From Sipunculus nudus (Eukaryota; Annelida; Sipuncula; Golfingiida; Sipunculidae), in the NCBI GenBank assembly GCA_026874595.1, contig CM049322.1:47463840-47527839 (forward strand): 64,000 nucleotides of DNA, written 5' to 3'. Made by a program: the position numbers and the translations under genes. Below are positions 1 to 11,810 of the stretch, piece by piece. Each line of letters starts with the position of its first letter. Position 1 is the first letter of the stretch. The notes beneath the pieces were generated by a model. It worked only from the letters and a program-made list of their open reading frames with translations. It was not told the origin of the DNA and did no database searches.

Positions 1-526
1 CTATAGAGCATATTTGACAGTTATATAGATGGCACGTAAAATAATCAGCTGATAATCGATAGTTTTTTATCGTTTAATCATCGAATATGATTTTTACAAC
101 CGATCCCTATCACTGGTCTTTATATACATAATTCTTACAGATTCTATTTGATTTGACATTATGTCAAAGTAGCGTTTTCCATGTAGTAACACGTCTCTCC
201 TGTGATGCTGTGGTTGGTTTACAGGCTTAAGGTGGTAAATTAGTCAAGTCACCAGGCAGATCCATTCGGAGAAATTTTTTTCCTGACGGTTTTTTCCTAC
301 CCCTAGAACTGGTAACTAGTGCAACAATCAAATGTGGAAAGCAATGGTGGTCGATCGCTCTCGTAAATTTTGTTGACATAAACAGAGGATAATATAATAA
401 TTCCACCGTAATGGGAAGCTATTATATTTTCCCCTAACTCGGTGGTCCGTTGGCGCGATTGCTTTCAGCAATTTTTCACAAAATGTAATGAAATGATCTT
501 GATTTAAATTTCATTAAATGTTGGAG
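1..526. other. Unannotated AT-rich sequence
   Basis: No open frame of note, no recognisable splice-flanked exon and no clear similarity to the duplicated blocks found elsewhere in the window. Confidence 0.5.
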
Positions 527-1725
527 GTAACCGTGATCATCCTCTTTTTTATAATCCAAAATGTTCTTTTCAATTGTGATATCGAGGGATAACTTTTCAA
601 TGACATTGAATGACAGGAATAAGGGTCAATGCTTCCTCTGTCATTCACTGGGTAAAAACCCTTTACTGAGGCGTGGCACGGAGTACATACGTGACCGGGG
701 GGAGGGGGGGGGTTGTATTCGCGACTTCACGTTCTATTTACTATTTGGATGTTACCAAGTGTGAGCGGGGAGGTTCCTACGTTGGGAAGTAGTGCAAATT
801 ACAATAAAGTTTCTGTTGCTATCCCCCGATAGCTTCATTGAAATCTGTGAAAATAATTTTCACGCTATATGGTTACTTTATGAGTGATTCGATATTAATC
901 TGTGCCTTCTTGTGCTTTTCTTCATGGAATTTTATTTGTTCACGAACGAGATCATTGCTCTACAATGATGTCTTCTCTGATGGAGACCTTCCATGGCCTA
1001 AAGTGCTTCCGGTAGTGACACGTGACTCAGAGGAGCCAGGGTTACCTAAACAAGGGATAGAAGTATAGGGCTTATTCTTTCAACAAGTGCGTGCAACTTT
1101 TGAAAATTAGATCTGATACTAGTTACCCGTCTATCTGACATTTTATTATAGAATACCAGTAATGGCAAACTGTTACAAGTGACCTATCGGCCATGAAGCT
1201 CGGCTGAATTCAAGGAAACCTAACCTTAGAAAATAGGTTCTAGCAACCTTATATAGCAACCTTATATATTTTACTCCCTAGAATCTAAGTTTCTCCGTCC
1301 AACTGCTACAATGTTACAGTGTAACCAATTTTCCTTTCACACATTTCAAAGAATATTGATAACAGTGGCCTGATTTGAGGTTTGCAAGAAGCTTTTACAG
1401 GGACCTCCCTTCATCTTCATTACAATAAAATTTGATAGGATCAACTGTAGCAAATCGTGCAACTCTGTTATATAGGCTGCTTAAATTATGTCGTTTCACA
1501 TATATTGCAGAATATAGATCACCATGACCTAGTATCAGATTTTCATGGAGATTTGCCCTAAACTTCCCTGGATTTTTGCGTTAGAAAATTCTAGCGCTAG
1601 CCATTACAGCAACACTAATGCAGCTCAGGGTTAAACGTGGCAATGGAACTGGCAGAACTCCACCGAACAGAGAACCCTGGCAGGAAATAATGGTAACACA
1701 TAAAAAAAATAGTATCACTGTGTAT

Positions 1726-1727
<2 letters not shown>

Positions 1728-1757
<30 letters not shown>
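1728..1757. repeat. (GA)n microsatellite
   Basis: Uninterrupted GA dinucleotide run inside block alpha copy 1. Copy 2 has a GA run at the matching place (48317-48337), so the repeat predates the duplication. Confidence 0.95.
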
Positions 1758-1760
<3 letters not shown>

Positions 1761-3216
1761 AATCAACAAAATAAGTTTATTAATAATAAATGGTGGTGGT
1801 CTCTGAGGCAACAAAATCCAATGCCACGTGGACGCCATTTAGGATGAGGTTCTTGACATTGTCTGCATTTTCACCTACTTCAGCTGTAAACATTATAGAT
1901 AATGCAATCCCTCGAATGATTAGTCATTTGACGTATGCTTTGAGAGTGACATTACTAAGGAGACACGATTGTTACCTTGGAATTGCTTAAGAGACGCTCT
2001 TTTTGGATGATAAGATTAATCCTTAGACCTTGTGAAAATATACCAATATTTCGAAAACACAGTTTAATAATAATACCATAAGTAGATTGATGTTTCATAT
2101 TTAGAATAAATGACTAATCGGTTAGCCAATGTCTACAACTTATTTTCTGGTGTAAGCTACACTACCAGACGCATCTCATAATGCCGTGTAGTCTGCTTCT
2201 GCATCAGGTGCATCCTGCAGCTTACGTTCATAAAAAAAACGAAAATGAAAGAAAGCAAGACGAAAGAAGATTAAACGAAATGGTCAACAGCAGCAGAGCA
2301 GCAAAACCATGTTACGAGTTACCAATATGAAAGAGGACGAAAAGGCATATAGGGATATAGTAAATATAGGGTCATAAGGGCACGGAGGGCCACCAACGTC
2401 TGAAAGTATTAATAGCTTTTAAGAATGTATTGATATCGTCCCCTATGTAAAAAAGCAAAGCTGTTATTATTTTAAGATATGTTTCAGAAGATGATTTTTG
2501 TTCAGTGTGCCCTAGTTGGGTCTGCAGGTTTTTTTATTAGCTCTTCGGTCATAAAAGTCGACAGTGCGTCTGAGGCAGCACAAGGCTGCTGTAGGGTGCG
2601 TTCACCCAATATATTTTTATCATGCAGATACCAAAAACTTTGACCTTTGACTCGCCTCGACCGCTGCCACCAGGACCCGGGTTTCTTATGGAGGCATCGC
2701 CCGTCCCTTTCGTATACACCACAGTCCTTGTCTGCCAGCTCCCACTATCAGCATGTCAGCCTTTCTTATCACCAGCATCAGATATTCAAGCAATAATGTT
2801 TTTGTCTTAAACCAGCCAGAATGAAACGTCCTTTTCCATTTGTTTCAACTGAACGGTGTTCTCCTGTACATACCTGTTGAATGTTTGATAGCTATATTAG
2901 AAATGTTTTAGTTTCTGTATACGTTGTCTCTTATTATAGTGTTGTTATTATCTGTTTGGTTGTTCATTTTCGATAATGGTACGAAGACGAGTAAACTTCC
3001 AAACTCGGTATACGAGACCAAGGCCACGTAATCCCCTCATCCCACAACTTTTATATACACATTTGTTTATTGTTTAACAGCTGATAAATTTAATTTACTT
3101 ACCATCAGTTTCTTTTATGCCCCTCATTTGAAATGTTTTATAAACTAAAAGCTGATGCAGTGCTAACAGGCACAAGGAATGTTTGCCAAAATGATAAAAG
3201 ACAAATTTTTGTATAC

Positions 3217-3391
3217 TCATGTAATGTGTCCATGGGCTGCAGTGAAATCTTGTACCACTGGTTTCACCTGGCGGACGATATTGATAGCTGTGATGCCGTT
3301 GCATGACAGCACAGCGGCGACATCTATTGGTAGATTATCGGGTACCTTGATCAAGTACTTTGCCCTTTGAACAACCACATACATATGATGA
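3217..3391 (-). pseudogene. Orphan exon of a zinc-type alcohol dehydrogenase/quinone reductase (MDR family)
   Basis: On the minus strand a good splice acceptor (TTTCTTCTAG) at 3392-3393 is followed by an open frame reading HMYVVVQRAKYLIKVPDN and then LPIDVAAVLSCNGITA. This matches the part of medium-chain dehydrogenase/reductases between the catalytic GroES-like domain and the Rossmann fold: a strand ending in VPDN, then a D-AA-L-C-G-TA helix. Members of this family reduce or oxidise alcohols, aldehydes or quinones with NAD(P)H. The frame runs on through VKPVVQDF to a TGA at about 3217. A possible donor (CAG then GTGAAA) lies at about 3291, so the true exon end is uncertain. I found no following exon with the glycine-rich nucleotide-binding motif and no preceding exon, so this is an isolated exon or gene fragment rather than a complete gene. 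The paralogous block near 51.0 kb lacks it. Confidence 0.6.
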
Positions 3392-3500
3392 CTAGAAGAA
3401 ATTTTAAAAGATATCTTAAAAATCAGAAATTGTATGAAAGCGTCAATGATAGAAAGAATTTTTTTATATAAAAAAGGAGAAACAAAAAAGGTAAAATACA

Positions 3501-4549
3501 AATCTTTATTATATATGTTTGACTTTATCAGATTACACCGAAGTGTTTTGGCAAACCTCGCATCCCTGCCTCGGAGCTAGTCTTTCCAACAAACGCCGCT
3601 ATCTATTAAAGCCTGTGAGTCAGTTTCTGGACGCCATCCTTTTTCAAGAAACTTGAAAATGGAAGTCCCGTTTCAGGTGAGCAAGGAATCCCCCACCCTC
3701 CAGAGGAAGGTGATTGAAAACCAGACGGCAGGTACACAATGCAATTTCTTGCCATGAATCCCCTGACAAAGGTCTTTTTCTTGTATTAATCTATAAAGCT
3801 AACACCACTATGCAGAATATGAATCTGTCAGTTGTCTCCAAGAATCTCATTCAACTGAACCTCAGAGGTACACTTATTAAACAAAGCTCTTCTCTCGACT
3901 ATTCCCATGTTACATGTGATATTGCAAACAAAAACGTGTTATCCGGACTGGTTGTATTTTGACCACCATACCATTCATCATTGTACTGCTGTCATTATCT
4001 TAAATGGATCTTTTCTAAGACCAGGTATGTAACATGTATATTACACATAGCGTTTTATCCTTAAAACATTATGGTATCCTCCAATATTTCGTTTCAAAAC
4101 CGTTTTCTGCATATACACGGTACGTTACACGTATCCAGAAAGCGTAAACCGGGCGCGATCAGTGCAATATACATAAACATAGCAACCACGCCATCTGAAT
4201 GCTGTACCATGCAACTTTTTTAATCGAGATTTTTTCAAGCTTCTAACTTGATTCTCATGTTTTTCTTCTTTCTTGTTCCTTCTCATTGTTTAGAATTTAA
4301 TTTCTCATGAACAAAATTGGAACTCTAGTCACGCGGTCTTGTCATGGTAAACAGACACACGTGGACTGTGTTTACTCTCACATAGAACCATAACAACGCA
4401 TAAAACGGGGGCACTGGAGATAGTCCATATGTCGGGATACTTTTGCTGGGAAAATTTGCATTCAGTCACATTGGACAAAGAGCATACGACAATACATATT
4501 TTATTGAAATGAAAATGAACTATTAATTCCTTAGGGGAAAAATGGTTGT
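3501..4549. other. Non-coding sequence between blocks alpha and epsilon
   Basis: Only short, unrecognisable open frames; none has a convincing splice context or a counterpart elsewhere in the window. Confidence 0.45.
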
Positions 4550-6609
4550 ACACCCAAAGAAGATGCTCTTTTCTAACATTTTAGCAGACAGCCTTGCAGC
4601 GGAGGATGCACCTCAAGAGTCCACATTAAGATATCAGACAATGATTTTACAGAAAACCACGTACCCGCCTATCGCAAAGTGTCCAGGTGGTCGTGAGTTC
4701 CTTTCGGATAGAGATGTTCTTATCCACGTGACATATCCCGCACGTGCCGCAGCCCAGCCATGGGTACATCATCAACTTGTTTCGTACAGTTGACCGAGTG
4801 AACGTGAAAGCATTAAACTCCCATGATAGCGCACATAAATGTGTTATAATCAATTATCATTCGAAAACTGCCGAAATCAATGCATAAGTGCACATTGCCA
4901 TAAGCAATTATGTTCTTGCTCTGTTATGCACTTTTATGCTTTCACTCTGTTTTCTGGCTTCATTAAAATGGCATATAGCAAACGAATATGTTGGCTTAGC
5001 TTTGTTTAAACCCGAACCACACTAGGAAACGCTACGCTCTGAAAAATGGGCCAGATCACCGTAGAGCCCAGCTACAGTGCCCTGAGGTCTTTTTTAGCTT
5101 CGTAGGAGCGAGATAGTGTCGCCTTGGGTGGTCATATGGTCACCATGAGCGCCATGACCGGCGACAAAATTTGAACATGGACACAAATTACGTCGTGGGG
5201 TCGCTGTGGATAGAAAAGCGCAGTTAGATCGAAATGCGATCGCCATCAGCGTCCTAGCAGCACAGTACCAGCTTCCTTACAGCGCTAGTCGAGCGCCAAT
5301 GAACCGGGTACGTCGACCTTCCCGTTCCACAGTGCTCGACCAGCGCACTTACCGCGCTGCTACCGAGAATTCGGCGATCCTAATGAGCTCTTTACGCGCA
5401 TCCTACGGTGTTGCCGCTGAGCTTATGACGTCACAGCTGCGCTCTCGCTGCGCCATGGTCGCCGTATAGGTCTTCATCTAGTGTGACGGGGCCCTTACTG
5501 ATCACACGTATTATCAAAGAGTAATGGGGTTGGCATACGAAATGTGAAAAATAGTTTATTCACACTGTTAATGTGAAAAGGTGATGATAGAAGCCCGGAG
5601 GCCATGACTCATCGAGGTTCAATTATCCAGTCCCATTAGAATTACGCATGTTTAAATAACGAGAAGTGCACCAGAAGGAGAACATGTTTTTATTATGGCC
5701 CATTTTTAACGTACCCAGCCCTGGCGATTCATACTTTACCAAAGACTGCGGAGGCAAGCGAGCTGACTGCATGGAAAGCTGATAAATAAGTGATCTCTGA
5801 GATAATCAGGATAACATAAATGGCGTCTGTTGGTAATTTGACTATTAATCCTGTTAAATTTCAATAAACATATATATGAATATAAAGTTTGATACACAAT
5901 GTATTTACACAATAGATAAACAATGTACAATATGTATGTGTGTCAAAAGTATTTTTTGCAACTTTAGTAAAAGAATTACCTCTTTCTAACTTGGCCCACT
6001 TCGTTGCCAAGGCTATAAACTTCTCAGGATATTTTGTGACCTATGGAATAAGGTGAAGGTACTTTTAATCACTAGACTCACGATATACACATTCTGAGGA
6101 CATTATGAGGACGGTTCTGTGTACGGTAACAGTGAATGAAGAATCTATGCGGTACATGATACCCCGAAAAGACAATGATATCAGTTGTCATTTAAACAAG
6201 CAAAATGGTTCATTTCTAAATATGGCCTAGATTTCCGAATCTTGTTCCCATACAGTATACAGTTTGATCGGTGTTTCTTATTTTACTCTTAAACACTGCA
6301 ATTCAATGTTGACCTAAAATATATGCTAAATTAAGTACCTTATTTGAAGTTTATTTGATTTAGATTAATTAGGATGCTCGTACCAGATCTGTAGCCCTGT
6401 GGTAGATGTTCCATTTGTACATTGTAACCTAACCCCCCTCCCCCCTCCTCCCCAACCTTCCCCTAATTTAGATAATTGACGGGGTGTGTGGCTATGTCTT
6501 GGCAAGAGAACGAGTAATGCAAAATTACAAGATAGAACTTAAACAGTGGATGAGACCCAATATTAATAATCTTACCGCTTCCTAGATTGTACCTTCCCTC
6601 GTCGACATG
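4550..6609 (+). repeat. Duplicated block epsilon, copy 1
   Basis: Diverged direct duplicate of about 25400-26755. Shared anchors: the CACGTGACAT stretch followed by CGCAGCCCAGCC near 4724-4759 (also 25517-25550), and the GGCTATAAACTTCTC stretch near 6011 (GGCTGTAAACTTCTC near 26152). Both copies lead directly into a 34-bp minisatellite, so block and array were duplicated together. Copy 1 carries the extra GC-rich element at 5011-5492, with no counterpart seen in copy 2. Confidence 0.7.
5011..5492. mobile_element. GC-rich, CpG-dense element bounded by short inverted repeats
   Basis: About 480 bases that stand out sharply from their AT-rich surroundings through high GC and many CpG dinucleotides. 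CACACTAG at 5018-5025 is mirrored by CTAGTGTG at 5478-5485, and the similarity extends a little outward as CCCG/CGGG. The 87-codon open frame at 5206-5469 is arginine- and serine-rich, resembles nothing I know, and is probably a by-product of high GC. A non-autonomous DNA transposon (MITE-like) is the most likely reading. The superfamily cannot be named from what is visible. Confidence 0.5.
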
Positions 6610-7086
6610 GATATCAGAGTAACATATCGGCTAAATGTACCTATAATAGAGTAACACATCCCGGTGTAATATACCTGTTACAGAGTAACAGATCCCAGCG
6701 CAATGTACCTGTAACAGAGTAACAGTCAAAGGGGAAATGTACCTGTATTAGATAACAGATCCTATCGTAACGAAACTGTAACAGAGTAACAGTTCAATGT
6801 GTAATAGACCTGCGACAGAGTAACAGATCCCGGTGTAATGTACCTGTAACAGAGTATCAAATGCCAGCGTAATGTGCCTGTAACGGATTAACAGATCCCG
6901 ATACAATGTACCTCTAACAGAGTAATAATTTCCGGCAAAATGTACCTATGTCACAGTAACAGATCCTAGCGTAATGTGCCTATGACAGAGAAACAAATCC
7001 CGACGTAATCTACCTGTAACAGAGTAACAGTCCAAAGCGATATGTGCGTATAACAGAGGAACAGGTCCTGGTGTAATGTACCTGTA
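6610..7086 (+). repeat. 34-bp minisatellite, array 1
   Basis: About 14 diverged units of 34 bp with the core TAACAGAGTAACAGATCCC followed by a GGCGTAATGTACCTG stretch. The array is cut at 7085/7086 by the Tigger-like element and resumes after it, so arrays 1 and 2 were originally one. Confidence 0.92.
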
Positions 7087-7497
7087 CACTTGACCATTCG
7101 CCAACTTTCTGATTCCAACTTAAGACAAGTCGAGAATATTTCATGAAGCCAGTGTGATTTCGCTCGGGCTCAGTTGACCTGGCCGCGTCTCTGTTTACAA
7201 CATGTCACGCCTCACTGCTTATAGATCAAGAACCCGGTGCCACTCATTAATTAATGACTTAACACCCTTGAGTTGTTTTGTGACAGCAGTCATTATTCTA
7301 GTTACCGGTGTTGATTTCACACCTAGAGCTGTTTGGGCAAGTGTCATTAAATGAGGTAAACCACATGAGTAGTTTGGAGCAATAAACGGTAACACGGGGG
7401 TTCAAAGACTGTTATTTCAATGTTTGTTTACAGTTTGCAACAATAACGGTGATTTTTTAAAGTTTTTTTATCAATTAAAGGTTTTTCGACAATTTGT

Positions 7498-7998
7498 ATG
7501 TCTAACCTCATGCCTGTACAAACATATGCAATTGTTGGAAAGACAGGCTTAATATCAAGGGGTGATCAGCCAAAGGAAACAGATCGGCAGGACGGTATAG
7601 AAGCAAATAGTATCCTTCCGCTTCTACAAAGAGTTACGGATAGCGTGGGGATTGACCACAGTGGACGTATGTCTCCTCTGGAATTCGTCAATGCTGATCA
7701 GAACATCGGAACGGCACAACCTTTGAGCGATCAAGATATCGTGGAAACAGTGACAGGCAGTGATGATACAGCCAGTCCAACATGTGATTCTGAGGAAATA
7801 GTTCCCCAACCTCCACCATCATCCGCCGAAGTCCGCCAGGCCATAAAGACCGTCTTGCGATATTTCCAGAGCTCGAACTACAGCGAACAGTCCGATATTG
7901 ACGCATTTTACATGATGGACCAAAGGATATCAGCTCTTCAGTCACAAGCTGGTAATCAATGTTCCATAACGGAATTCTTTGGGGGCAGACTCGGATGA
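7498..7998 (+). CDS. Tigger/pogo transposase, C-terminal fragment
   Basis: A 166-codon open frame. Residues 61-85 (LEFVNADQNIGTAQPLSDQD and the following IVETV) match the conserved segment after the DDE domain of Tigger/jerky transposases, which typically reads like WxNADEDxxTxxxLTDEDIVxxV. Residues 108-124 form the amphipathic helix that follows (SSAEVRQAIKTVLRYFQ), and SITEFF at 156-161 corresponds to the usual C-terminal SITDFF signature. Full-length relatives run to roughly 400-600 residues; here the DNA-binding and catalytic parts are missing. Residues 1-55 do not resemble a transposase N-terminus and may come from a deletion junction or a new start. The frame has no internal stops, so the insertion may be fairly young or the tail may have been retained. 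There is no evidence for host use. Confidence 0.8.
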   Translation: MSNLMPVQTYAIVGKTGLISRGDQPKETDRQDGIEANSILPLLQRVTDSVGIDHSGRMSPLEFVNADQNIGTAQPLSDQDIVETVTGSDDTASPTCDSEEIVPQPPPSSAEVRQAIKTVLRYFQSSNYSEQSDIDAFYMMDQRISALQSQAGNQCSITEFFGGRLG

Positions 7999-8129
7999 AA
8001 GAGAAACGGCACAAGGAGAACCATGGAGAATTTTATATTTTTACCGTATATGTTATACATGTGTATTTTTGGTAATAATTAGTACACTGTATTTTTCTGT
8101 AGTTATTTGTAAATTGTTTTTTCTATGTG

Positions 8130-8135
8130 AATAAA
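8130..8135 (+). promoter_or_regulatory. Polyadenylation signal AATAAA of the transposase unit
   Basis: AATAAA about 130 bases past the stop codon of the Tigger-type frame and inside the element's right end. Suits the 3' end of the transposase transcript. Confidence 0.5.
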
Positions 8136-8324
8136 GTTGTAACATTTGTACACAGTTTTAGAATGTTTTTTTTAATATGACTAGCTAAAGACGAGCCTAA
8201 TAAATGCGCGATTTTATCTACCCTGCCTATATCCCATTTGGCCCCCCCCCCCCCCTTGATCAACCGCCACCTTTGCTTACCGCGAGAAAATTCCCCGGTC
8301 TCAAGGTTGGCGAATTAAAGAGGT

Positions 8325-10520
8325 TAGATTGTATAAGAGTAACCGTTCCCGGGGTAATGTACATGTTCCGTGCTAACAGATCCCGGGGTCTACATGTTAC
8401 GTAGTAAGAGACCCCAGCATAATGTACATGTAATAGTCTAATATTTCCCGGCGTAATATACCTGTATAAGAGTAACAGATCAAGGCATAATGTACCTCTA
8501 ACAGATAAACAAATCCCAGCGTTATATTTCTGTTACAGACTAATATACCTATAAAAACAGAGTAACAAACCCAAGTGTAATGTACATGTAACAGAATAAT
8601 ATTTCCCGGCGAAATGTACATGTAACAGAGTAAGATATCTCAGTTTAACGTACCTATAGCAAAGTAACCGCTCCCGGCGTAATAAACCTGTAACATAGTA
8701 ATAGATCCTGGCGTAATGTACCTGTAAAAGAGTATCAAATGCCAGCGTAATGTACCTATAACAGAATGACAGTCCAAGGCGTAATGTAAATGTAACAGAG
8801 TAACAGATCCCGGTGTAACTTACATGTAATAGAGTATCAAAAGCCAACATAATGTACCTATTACAGAGTCACTGTCCAAGGCGTGATGTACATGCAACAG
8901 AGTAACAGATCTTGGTGTAATGTACTTGTATCAGAGTAACGGATCCCGGCGTAACATACCTGTAACAGTGTCAATTGACAGCGTAATGTACCTGCAAGAG
9001 ATTAACAGATCCCGGTACAATGTACCTGTAACAGAGTAATAGATCTCGGCGTAATGTACCTGTATCACAGATTCAGTTCTCAGCACAATGTGCGTATAAC
9101 AGAGGAACAGGTCCTGGTATAATGTACCTGTATCAGAGTAACCGGTCCCGGCGTAATGTACATGTAACGTGGTAACAGTTGCCGAAGTCATGTATAGCAA
9201 GAGAGTAACAGATAACGACGTAATATACCTGTACCAGAGTAACAGACCCCAGCGTTATTTACATGTAACAGACTAATATTTCCCGGCGTAATGTACATGT
9301 AACAGAGTAACATATCCCGGCGTTATGTACCTATAGTACAGTTACAGCTCCATGCCTAACATACCTGTAACAGATTAACATGTCCCGGCGTAATATACCT
9401 GTAAGCGAATAACATTCCTGTAACTGAGTACCAGACCCAAGCGTAATGCAAAGGTAACAGACTTATATTTCCCGGCGAAATGTAAGTGTAACAGATCTCG
9501 GGGTAATGTTCCTGTAGCAGAGTAACAGCTCCGGGTGTAATAAACCTGTAACAGATTAAAGGACCCGAGCTTTATGTACATGTTACAGACTAATATTTCC
9601 CGGCATAATGTACATGTAACAAAGTAACATATCTCGGCGTAATGTACATATAGTAGATTAACAGATCACGTCGTTATATACCTGTAACAGATTAATAGAT
9701 CCCGGCGTAATGTATCTGTAATAGAGTATAAAATGCCATCGTATTGTACCTGTAGAGAGTCACAATCTGTGGCGTAATATACCTGAAACAGGGTCACAGT
9801 CCAAGGCGTAATATACCTGTCACAGAGTTACTGTCCAAGGCATAATGTTTATATAACTGAGTAACAGATCCCGGGATAACTTACCTGTAATAGAGTATCA
9901 AATGCCAACGTAATGTACCTTTTACAGAGTTACAGTCCAAGGCGTGATGTACCTGAAACAGAGTTACAGTCCAAGGTGTTATGTAACAGAGTAACAAATC
10001 CCAGCGAAATATAATTGTATCATATTACAGATCCTTTCGTAATGTAATTGTAACAGAGTAACCGATCCTAGCGTAATGTACCTATAACAGAATAACAGTC
10101 AAAGGCGTAATGTACATGTATTAGATAACATGTCCTATCGTAATGTATCCGTAACAAAGTAACAGTCCAAAGCGTAATGGACCTGTGACTGAGTAACAGA
10201 TCCTTGTGTAATGTACCTGTAACCGATTAACAGATCCCGGCGTAATGTACATGTTCCGTAGTAACAGATCCCGGTGGAATTTAACTGTAACATAGTTTCG
10301 GTCCAAGGCGTAATGAGCCTGTATCAGATAACATATGCTATCGTAATGTATCTGTAACAGAGTAACAGTTCCTGGCATAATGTTCCAGTAACCAAGTAAC
10401 AGATCACTGTGTAATGTATCTGTAACAGATTAACAGTCCAAGGGGTAATGTACCAGTATCACAGTAATAGATTCCGGTGTATTGTACCTTTAACAGAGTA
10501 AACATTCCAAGGCATAATGA
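8325..10520 (+). repeat. 34-bp minisatellite, array 2 (largest)
   Basis: About 64 diverged copies of the 34-bp unit over 2.2 kb. Units differ by many substitutions and small indels, so the array is old. Because 34 is not a multiple of three, each strand is read in all three frames; the minus strand gives several long frames of the type LLQVHYAGICYSVTGTLRRD, which are by-products and not genes. Confidence 0.93.
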
Positions 10521-11600
10521 ACGTTATTGATTATAATGTTTAGCCATTAGCATGAGAAACCAAGATAGGGAGAACACGTGTTTCCTTTGATGTTCCTTTC
10601 CATGTAACATAGTCTTGTGAGAACCGATCTTGTTTGACGGTCCTCACAGTAACTGTGTCTGGTTGGCGACGTGTTGTCTGCAAATTTGTTTAGGGTAGTT
10701 TTCCCACGAAATCATCGCGTGTTTAATGTGTGTTAACAACGGACATCATGGATGGAAATGCTGAATGGTGGAGAAGTCTAGCGGGAGTTGTGACGTCTGG
10801 AGTCTCAAATATGGCGTGAATCCCAGTAATCTTGAGAAGAACCGGAGCACTTCGTGAGTGTAGCTTCACCTGAGAGTGCCTCAGCAGTCCAATCGGCTTA
10901 TCTGCTTACTTCTGTGCGTCCAGATGGGCGATCGCGTCAGTGGTTATTGATAATCTATGACTGAGGGAGGCCACCTTGTTGGTACTCGATCTGTAAAGTA
11001 CTTCAAAGAGAGTAATATTGTTTGCCAAAGGACAGGCATTCTGGTGATGGTGCGCGCTCCCAGGAACAGGCAAGGGGACTTTGTCTTGACGCGAATCTGT
11101 GATGGTGCTGAATTTCGCTAGACTGTGCCTATGTTCAGTATCCGGTAACTGGAGAGCTACAGAAGACTGCAGCTGAGAGCCGTTGATTTAGGGCTCTACT
11201 AAAACATTCGGTGTGCGGCACGCGAATTATGTTTTACGGGCGATTAATAGTTATACAATCTGTATTACGCTGGGATTGGACTATGCTTCGTGTACACATG
11301 GATTACGCTAGGGCCAACTAGAACGTCTAGGCGTCCCAAGAAAGTAAGAAGTCATGTGATCTGGAGCATTTGGAACATTGTCATTGGTGATCGGATTATG
11401 GACTCAGTACGGTAGCAGTATTATTGTGATATTTGTGCTGATGACATCCCCCCCCCCCCGACATCTGTAAGTAACCCATTTATTTGCTATTATATTCTTT
11501 GTTACCCTACGACTGTCTTAAGTTTTTCTTTAGGTGTGATAATGTCTGGTCTGCCTGTTATTTTTACTTGCTGAAATAACCAGGAAGTTCACATCCCGAG
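10521..11600. other. Single-copy segment between minisatellite arrays 2 and 3
   Basis: About 1.1 kb of clearly higher complexity and GC than its surroundings, including CpGs and two GCGATCGC/GCGCGC-type patches. It ends in a C run (11448-11459) and then ATCT followed by GTAAGTAACC at about 11465-11474, a good splice-donor context. No long open frame. It could be a 5' untranslated exon or an inserted element; I cannot decide. Confidence 0.35.
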
Positions 11601-11810
11601 TAGTATGACAAACATATCCTATCAGAATGTACTTGTAACAGAGAAACATATCCCGGCGTTATGTATCTATAACAGGGTAACAGTCCAAGGCGTAACGTAA
11701 TTGTATCAGAGCAACAGATCCCTGCGTAAAGTACCTTTAATAGAGTAACAGATCCCGGCGTAATGAACATGATACAAAGAAACAGATTCCGGCGTAATGT
11801 ACTTGTCTAC
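11601..11810 (+). repeat. 34-bp minisatellite, array 3
   Basis: Six or so diverged units of the same 34-bp repeat, separated from array 2 by the preceding single-copy segment. Confidence 0.85.

Larger units (their letters stand above)
527..3500 (+). repeat. Duplicated block alpha, copy 1
   Basis: A long diverged direct duplication seen by comparing the window with itself. Matching anchors include the stretch ending TTCACTGGGTAAAAACCC near 645 (also near 47674 and 56148), the TAAGTAGATTGATGTT stretch near 2085 (also near 48838 and 56444), and the CAGCTCCCACTATCAGCAT stretch near 2738 (also near 50544). Order and orientation are kept over about 3 kb. The short open frames inside are not conserved between copies, so I do not call them genes. 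Borders are approximate. It could be an old segmental duplication or a large unclassified mobile element. Confidence 0.75.
7087..8324 (+). mobile_element. Tigger/pogo-like DNA transposon, internally deleted
   Basis: A 1238-base insertion splits the 34-bp array. It is flanked by TA on both sides (7085-7086 and 8325-8326), the target duplication used by Tc1/mariner/pogo elements. Its ends are inverted repeats sharing a perfect ATTCGCCAAC core (7096-7105 and the complement at 8306-8315), with more diverged outermost bases. Inside is a coding region matching only the C-terminal tail of a Tigger-type transposase, followed by AATAAA. The helix-turn-helix, CENP-B and DDE catalytic regions are absent, so the copy cannot move itself. 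A poly-C run lies at 8242-8255. Confidence 0.82.

Noticed and set aside
8397..10378. Several 68-105 codon minus-strand frames
   Set aside because: Same minisatellite by-product as above, in the older array.
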